Source: an uncultured Erysipelotrichaceae bacterium
GTDB lineage: Bacteria; Bacillota_I; Bacilli_A; RF39; UBA660
Assembly: GCA_902795755.1 (NCBI GenBank)
Contig: CADBMO010000023.1
Location: 1-9,254 of the forward strand
Length of the DNA: 9,254 nt
Direction of reading: 5' to 3'
Position 1 is the stretch's first letter. Each line of letters begins with the position of its first letter. Below the pieces are notes generated by a model. That model saw nothing but the letters and a program-made list of their open reading frames with translations. It was not told where the DNA came from and ran no database searches. Made by a program: the position numbers and the translations under genes. Below, one piece after another: positions 6,393 to 9,254 of the stretch.

Positions 6393-6423
6393 AACAAAAT
6401 AAGCATACTTTACTTATTTTGTT
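6393..6423 (-). terminator. Intrinsic terminator after the small membrane protein gene
   Basis: An 11-bp stem (6393-6403 with 6413-6423) and 9-base loop are followed on the - strand by TTATTTTGTCTT. The TAA stop of the preceding gene (6424-6422) overlaps the base of the stem. Confidence 0.7.
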
Positions 6424-6976
6424 ATTTTCTTCTTCCTAAAAAATACTTTGCCATATCAGTTATATCTTCTTGCTTTTCATTTTCTACATAATAACAATTA
6501 TAACTATCATTAGTAATAACTTCTTTTATCTCTGCCTCATTTTTTAATTTTAATATAAAAGTAAACACATTATTATCATGATCAACTCTGGTATCAAAGT
6601 CGCTATACAAATCATCTAGGTATGCCCAGTAATCAAGGTTAGTATATTGATCATGATTTGCAACCAACTCTTCATAAGATAGATTTCTTGTTTTAATATC
6701 GTGCATAAAATGTCTTAGTGAATATCTATTATCTACTTTAACGTAAGTTTGAACTGCAAAAATAATTGCTTGGCTTAATACTACCGAACCGGCGGTTACC
6801 TTTATAATTTTTGTCGCAGTAGTATCACTCATTTCCATCATATATTGCATCGCCTGTGAACCAACTAAACCTATTGTAAGTGATTTTGCGAGCTTGCCGT
6901 TATACTTCTTTTTTGCAGTTGCATCATAACATAATTTATACAGTGTTTTATGATTGATTTTTCTTTTTTTTATCAC
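6422..6976 (-). CDS. Hypothetical membrane protein, about 184 residues
   Basis: Function not recognised. From the GTG start the protein has a basic N-terminus (KKRKINHK), a moderately hydrophobic segment at about 31-48 (LAKSLTIGLVGSQAMQYM), a stronger one at about 57-79 (IIKVTAGSVVLSQAIIFAVQTYV), and then a hydrophilic C-terminal part rich in Asp, Asn and Tyr (LDYWAYLDDLYSDFDTR) with a predicted beta strand VFTFILKLKN. It could be a two-helix hairpin membrane protein with a cytoplasmic tail. Start: GTG at 6976 follows GGAAGTGAT (one mismatch to GGAGGTGAT) with 7 bases between GGAAG and the codon. An in-frame ATG at 6997 has no ribosome site and would add seven residues. It has its own terminator, and a terminator also precedes it, so it is probably a single-gene unit with a weak promoter around 7001-6996 (TATTAT). 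Confidence 0.75.
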   Translation of the reverse strand: MIKKRKINHKTLYKLCYDATAKKKYNGKLAKSLTIGLVGSQAMQYMMEMSDTTATKIIKVTAGSVVLSQAIIFAVQTYVKVDNRYSLRHFMHDIKTRNLSYEELVANHDQYTNLDYWAYLDDLYSDFDTRVDHDNNVFTFILKLKNEAEIKEVITNDSYNCYYVENEKQEDITDMAKYFLGRRK

Positions 6977-7012
6977 GATATCACTTCCCAATTGCATAAT
7001 ATATTAACACAA

Positions 7013-7039
7013 CAAAAAAAGAAATTCAATAGAATTTCT
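7013..7039 (-). terminator. Intrinsic terminator after the DUF1292-like gene
   Basis: A perfect 8-bp stem AGAAATTC/GAATTTCT (7020-7027 with 7032-7039) with loop AATA is followed on the - strand by T7. Two bases of the stop TAG (7040-7038) lie in the stem. Confidence 0.85.
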
Positions 7040-7262
7040 AATCTTGCATTGCTCTCATTAAATCAAACTTAATTGTTGGGTCTTCTACTTCTTCAAAATT
7101 TATTTCATTACCCTCTATTTTAACTTCAACAAATTCTGTATCTAGCATATCAGATACATTAGATATTAACGCATAGTGTTTCTTTTCGATGGTAGCAACA
7201 TCTACCACTACGTATTTATTACCATCTTCCATTTCTATTTCTTTGTCTAGTAGTTCTTCCAT
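7038..7262 (-). CDS. DUF1292-like small acidic protein
   Basis: A 74-residue acidic soluble protein. Its pattern of an acidic start, EDGNKYVVVDVATIEKKHYALI in the first half and closely spaced Glu/Asp strands (FVEVKIEGNEINFEEVED) resembles DUF1292 proteins such as B. subtilis YrzB, which are small, common in Bacillota and of unknown function. Length fits the family (about 75-100). Start: GGGAAGGGG (7279-7271) lies 8 bases before the ATG, and the upstream gene's TAA ends one base before it, so translation is probably coupled. In YrzB-type loci the gene often sits beside yrrK and yrzL; here its neighbour is an unrelated lysine-rich membrane protein. The assignment rests on sequence pattern by eye. 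Confidence 0.75.
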   Translation of the reverse strand: MEELLDKEIEMEDGNKYVVVDVATIEKKHYALISNVSDMLDTEFVEVKIEGNEINFEEVEDPTIKFDLMRAMQD

Positions 7263-7263
7263 T

Positions 7264-7953
7264 TTAAATACCCCTTCCCTTAGACATAATTATTTGTGTT
7301 TTTTCTAAATCTGGCATATATGATTTATCTATTTTACTCATTACGACATCATAATAACCAGTAGACTTTAAATTATTAATAAATGTTTCATCCTTTTTTA
7401 ATTCACCAACTAACGCATTTGGTTTAATGTTTAATATTAATGAATAAACTATAACAGCAATCGGTATATATAAAGGTAATCTTAAATACATATTAATTGC
7501 ACATTTTGCTTTATACATTCCATTTGTTTTATTGTTTTCTATTTCGTTTAACATTCTATCATATTTTATAAATGCTTTTAACATTTCAATAAACTTCTTC
7601 TTACTATTATTTGAGTTAAGACTTTTTGCACCAACAACCCTTTTCTTTTTATCGTTATTGTTATCATTTATTTTAGATAGATATGTTTTAATTAATTCTT
7701 TACCCTCATCATCATAAGTCGTAATAGTTTTCTTTGTTTTAGTATAATTAGTTCTAGTTGCAACGCCTTCAACACTATATTTAACTTTGTCATTTATACC
7801 TAGTTTAATACCTTCATAATAATTAATATATTCAAAATCATTAGGTGATATTTTTATGACTTCTTCAGATATAATATGTTTCTTTAAATCATTAACTAAT
7901 TCACGCTCTAAAGCTTTTAAGCTTGATTTTGTACTTTTCTTACTACGAGCCAT
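7264..7953 (-). CDS. Lysine-rich hypothetical protein with one TM helix, about 229 residues
   Basis: Function not recognised. From the ATG start it begins with a Lys/Ser-rich tail (MARSKKSTKSSLKALERE) that reads as a charged helix. A beta-rich segment follows around 42-95 (EYINYYEGIKLG, KVKYSVEGVATRTNY, KKTITTYDDEGKEL), then a low-complexity Asn/Lys linker (about 97-120), a helix, and one hydrophobic segment at about 159-176 (LPLYIPIAVIVYSLILNI). The polar tail of about 50 residues includes STGYYDVVMSKID. Start: AGGAGG (7965-7960) is 6 bases before ATG 7953. The GTG at 7959, two codons earlier, overlaps the ribosome site and is rejected. First gene of a two-gene operon with the DUF1292-like gene, separated by one base. 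An extended -10 overlapped by a 16-bp palindrome lies just upstream, so the operon may be under repressor control (inference). Confidence 0.78.
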   Translation of the reverse strand: MARSKKSTKSSLKALERELVNDLKKHIISEEVIKISPNDFEYINYYEGIKLGINDKVKYSVEGVATRTNYTKTKKTITTYDDEGKELIKTYLSKINDNNNDKKKRVVGAKSLNSNNSKKKFIEMLKAFIKYDRMLNEIENNKTNGMYKAKCAINMYLRLPLYIPIAVIVYSLILNIKPNALVGELKKDETFINNLKSTGYYDVVMSKIDKSYMPDLEKTQIIMSKGRGI

Positions 7954-7971
7954 ATACACCCTCCTATTTTA

Positions 7972-7991
7972 ATACTATATATAGTATAACA
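7972..7991 (-). promoter_or_regulatory. Extended -10 promoter overlapped by a 16-bp palindrome
   Basis: The - strand reads TGTTATACT (7991-7983), a TGn extended -10. Bases 7972-7987 form the perfect palindrome ATACTATATATAGTAT, which covers the 3' part of the -10 and the likely start point. A dimeric repressor could bind here, but AT-rich palindromes also arise by chance. Confidence 0.55.
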
Positions 7992-8013
7992 TAAAAAGTC
8001 ATAATAAAAAACA

Positions 8014-8037
8014 AAAAACGACTAAAAAGTCGTTTTT
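8014..8037 (-). terminator. Intrinsic terminator of the GLUG-protein operon
   Basis: A perfect 10-bp stem AAAAACGACT/AGTCGTTTTT (8014-8023 with 8028-8037) with loop AAAA starts 3 bases past the stop codon. On the - strand it is followed by TGTTTTTTATTATG. Confidence 0.85.
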
Positions 8038-8040
8038 ACA

Positions 8041-8445
8041 TTACTTACAATAATAGTTACTATTTTGTAAATTTTTCTTTATCTCTTTATAAGTTGTATT
8101 CTTATCATAACTCAACCCAATAAAGTTTAATGCACTAGAATTAATTTCATTATAACTAAATGAATATTTAATATTTTTCTTGGTTTCATTAAAATGTATT
8201 ATTTCACTATATATAGAAATACTTTCTTTAACACTTTCAAGGTTTTCAACACCACTAACGTCTATTTTACCTTGCACAAATACTGGTTTATTACCTTTAA
8301 ATATTACCTCCATATCATTTGATAAAGACTTACATTTTAAAACTCTTTCAGTATTGCATCTTATTAATAGCGTAGCTACTATTGCTGAAATTATAATTAT
8401 TACAATTAGTGCACATATTAATAACCTTTTTTGTTTTCTTTTCAT
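8041..8445 (-). CDS. Small membrane-anchored extracytoplasmic protein
   Basis: A 134-residue protein with basic N-terminus MKRKQKR, one strongly hydrophobic helix at about 8-29 and a hydrophilic remainder expected outside the membrane. There is no lipobox: the first Cys is preceded by Arg (LLIRC). The external part has an LKCKS start, alternating strands (MEVIFKGNKPVFVQGKIDVSG), and a final helix KEIKKNLQNSNYYCK with a Cys two residues from the end, which could pair with the early one. The overall plan (Cys start, FKGNK strand, terminal KEIKK...CK) recalls small Bacillota lipoproteins of the YehR/DUF1307 sort, but I cannot assign the family. Start: AGAAAGGAGGT (8460-8450), an extended match to the 16S anti-Shine-Dalgarno, is placed right after the upstream stop. 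It is the second gene of the operon, 13 bases behind the GLUG protein, so it may assist or accompany that surface protein. Confidence 0.8.
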   Translation of the reverse strand: MKRKQKRLLICALIVIIIISAIVATLLIRCNTERVLKCKSLSNDMEVIFKGNKPVFVQGKIDVSGVENLESVKESISIYSEIIHFNETKKNIKYSFSYNEINSSALNFIGLSYDKNTTYKEIKKNLQNSNYYCK

Positions 8446-8458
8446 ACTTACCTCCTTT

Positions 8459-9254
8459 CTACTCAGCTATCTTTATATATAATTCATCATTTTCAATAAA
8501 CCAATATGGATTACCAGATGATGCTGTAAATACAAAACCTAACTCTTCATATTTACTCTGTGTCAAATCACTTTCAAGTATATCTAAACCTATATTAGAA
8601 TTTTGATTTGTTCCAGTAACAATACTTCCATTTACTAATACTTTATCTGCTACTGCTAACACTACTTTAGTTCCACTTGATGTACCATATATCCTATTAG
8701 TGTTTGTAGATCCAATTACATTTCCTGATAAGTATACTCCCTTAGATGCATTTCCTCTTCCGGCTATTCCACCTACGTAATTTACACCAGTTGCATCACC
8801 GGATACTATAACTTGATTCATGGTATTTCCATAGCCTGCAAGAACGCCAACATATTGGTTACCATTTGCTTTTGAATTAGTAATCTTAATATTTGTCATA
8901 GTGTTTGAATAATTACCAACGAGACCGCCTACATAGTTATTACCAAACACATCCATATTATTAAGCATAAGATTTTTTATTGGACCTGAAGCATTACCAA
9001 ATAGTCCTGCATAACTTACATTACTATTTTCGTATTTCAAATTACTTATCGTATGCCCATTTCCATCAAATGTTCCTGAAAATGCATTTGCATTTGTTCC
9101 TATGAAATAATGATGTACTCCTTCTAAATCTATATCAGAATCTAATCTATATACCATATTTAATTTTTGTGTTGCCATCTTTAATTCTGTAGCATTATTT
9201 ATTAAATATGGATTACTTGCCTTACCTGCATTTGTAGTTGTTCCATCTAATGTA
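8459..9254 (-). CDS. GLUG-repeat surface protein, C-terminal part, 5' end outside the window
   Basis: C-terminal portion of a large secreted or surface protein with a right-handed beta-helix-like GLUG region. The reading frame stays open to the right edge: upstream of an internal ATG at 9178 it encodes TLDGTTTNAGKASNPYLINNATELKM, the standard lead-in to GLUG domains (NPYLI...EL...Y.L..DIDL). Four or so repeats follow: FSGTFDGNGHTISNL...AGLFG, NNYVGGLVG, NQYVGVLAG and NYVGGIAG, about 32-37 residues apart. The end, NPYWFIENDELYIKIAE, is a typical closing strand. No LPXTG, SLH or other anchor is seen after it, so anchoring must be N-terminal or by binding. GLUG domains occur in adhesins and cell-surface proteins of gut bacteria (family knowledge; role here inferred). 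It is followed in the same operon by a small membrane-anchored protein. Confidence 0.85.
   Translation of the reverse strand, partial: TLDGTTTNAGKASNPYLINNATELKMATQKLNMVYRLDSDIDLEGVHHYFIGTNANAFSGTFDGNGHTISNLKYENSNVSYAGLFGNASGPIKNLMLNNMDVFGNNYVGGLVGNYSNTMTNIKITNSKANGNQYVGVLAGYGNTMNQVIVSGDATGVNYVGGIAGRGNASKGVYLSGNVIGSTNTNRIYGTSSGTKVVLAVADKVLVNGSIVTGTNQNSNIGLDILESDLTQSKYEELGFVFTASSGNPYWFIENDELYIKIAE

Noticed and set aside
8459..9178. GLUG protein as a complete 239-residue gene starting at 9178
   Set aside because: The frame continues without a stop to the window edge and encodes the usual GLUG lead-in there; no ribosome site precedes 9178.
1..9254. Mycoplasma-type code with UGA as tryptophan, considered because of the AT content
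   Set aside because: Trp codons checked in ddl, murF and the hydrolase are all TGG, no in-frame TGA interrupts the long genes, and the genome makes its own peptidoglycan precursors.
1..9254. CRISPR array or transposon ends
   Set aside because: No regularly spaced repeat series and no transposase or IS-type terminal inverted repeats were seen; the only repeats are the nested pairs near the tRNA.

Overview
The window comes from a very AT-rich, low-GC genome. It has bacterial-type extended -10 promoters, AGGAGG ribosome sites and intrinsic terminators, and tryptophan is encoded by TGG only where I checked, so the genetic code is standard (table 11). A complete peptidoglycan-precursor gene pair (murF-ddl), a tRNA-Ser with encoded CCA and a GLUG-repeat surface protein together suggest a host-associated Bacillota of the Bacilli/Erysipelotrichia/RF39 type. 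That placement is inference from style. No gene here fixes the taxon.

Layout. At the left edge is a tRNA-Ser(GCU) on the + strand that lacks about its first 8 bases. Everything else is coded on the - strand. Right after the tRNA (about 68-951) lies a small cassette bounded by a perfect 20-bp direct repeat of the tRNA 3' end. Inside it is a second pair of direct repeats built from an 11-bp motif. Its only gene encodes a zinc-ribbon/transmembrane/DUF4352 protein. The layout is that of a tRNA-targeted integrated element that has no integrase of its own. Next comes a monocistronic 564-residue gene of unknown function (970-2664) with a clear promoter and terminator.

The core of the window (2753-6324) is a tight operon transcribed leftward: alpha/beta hydrolase, a membrane-anchored MurF-type ligase, and D-Ala-D-Ala ligase. 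Ddl makes the dipeptide that MurF attaches to the muropeptide. The role of the hydrolase is not evident. Further right are a one-gene unit (6422-6976) for a small predicted membrane protein and a two-gene unit (7038-7953) for a lysine-rich one-TM protein plus a DUF1292-like protein. At the right edge is a surface-protein operon (8041-9254) with a 5'-truncated GLUG-repeat protein and a small membrane-anchored partner.

Intrinsic terminators are conspicuous, and in four of the five - strand cases the hairpin includes the stop codon of the preceding gene. The best candidate for something undescribed is the mini-island at the tRNA. After it come the orphan 564-residue protein and the MurF in which membrane helices seem to replace the usual soluble N-terminal substrate domain. 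No stretch longer than 300 bases lacks a gene.
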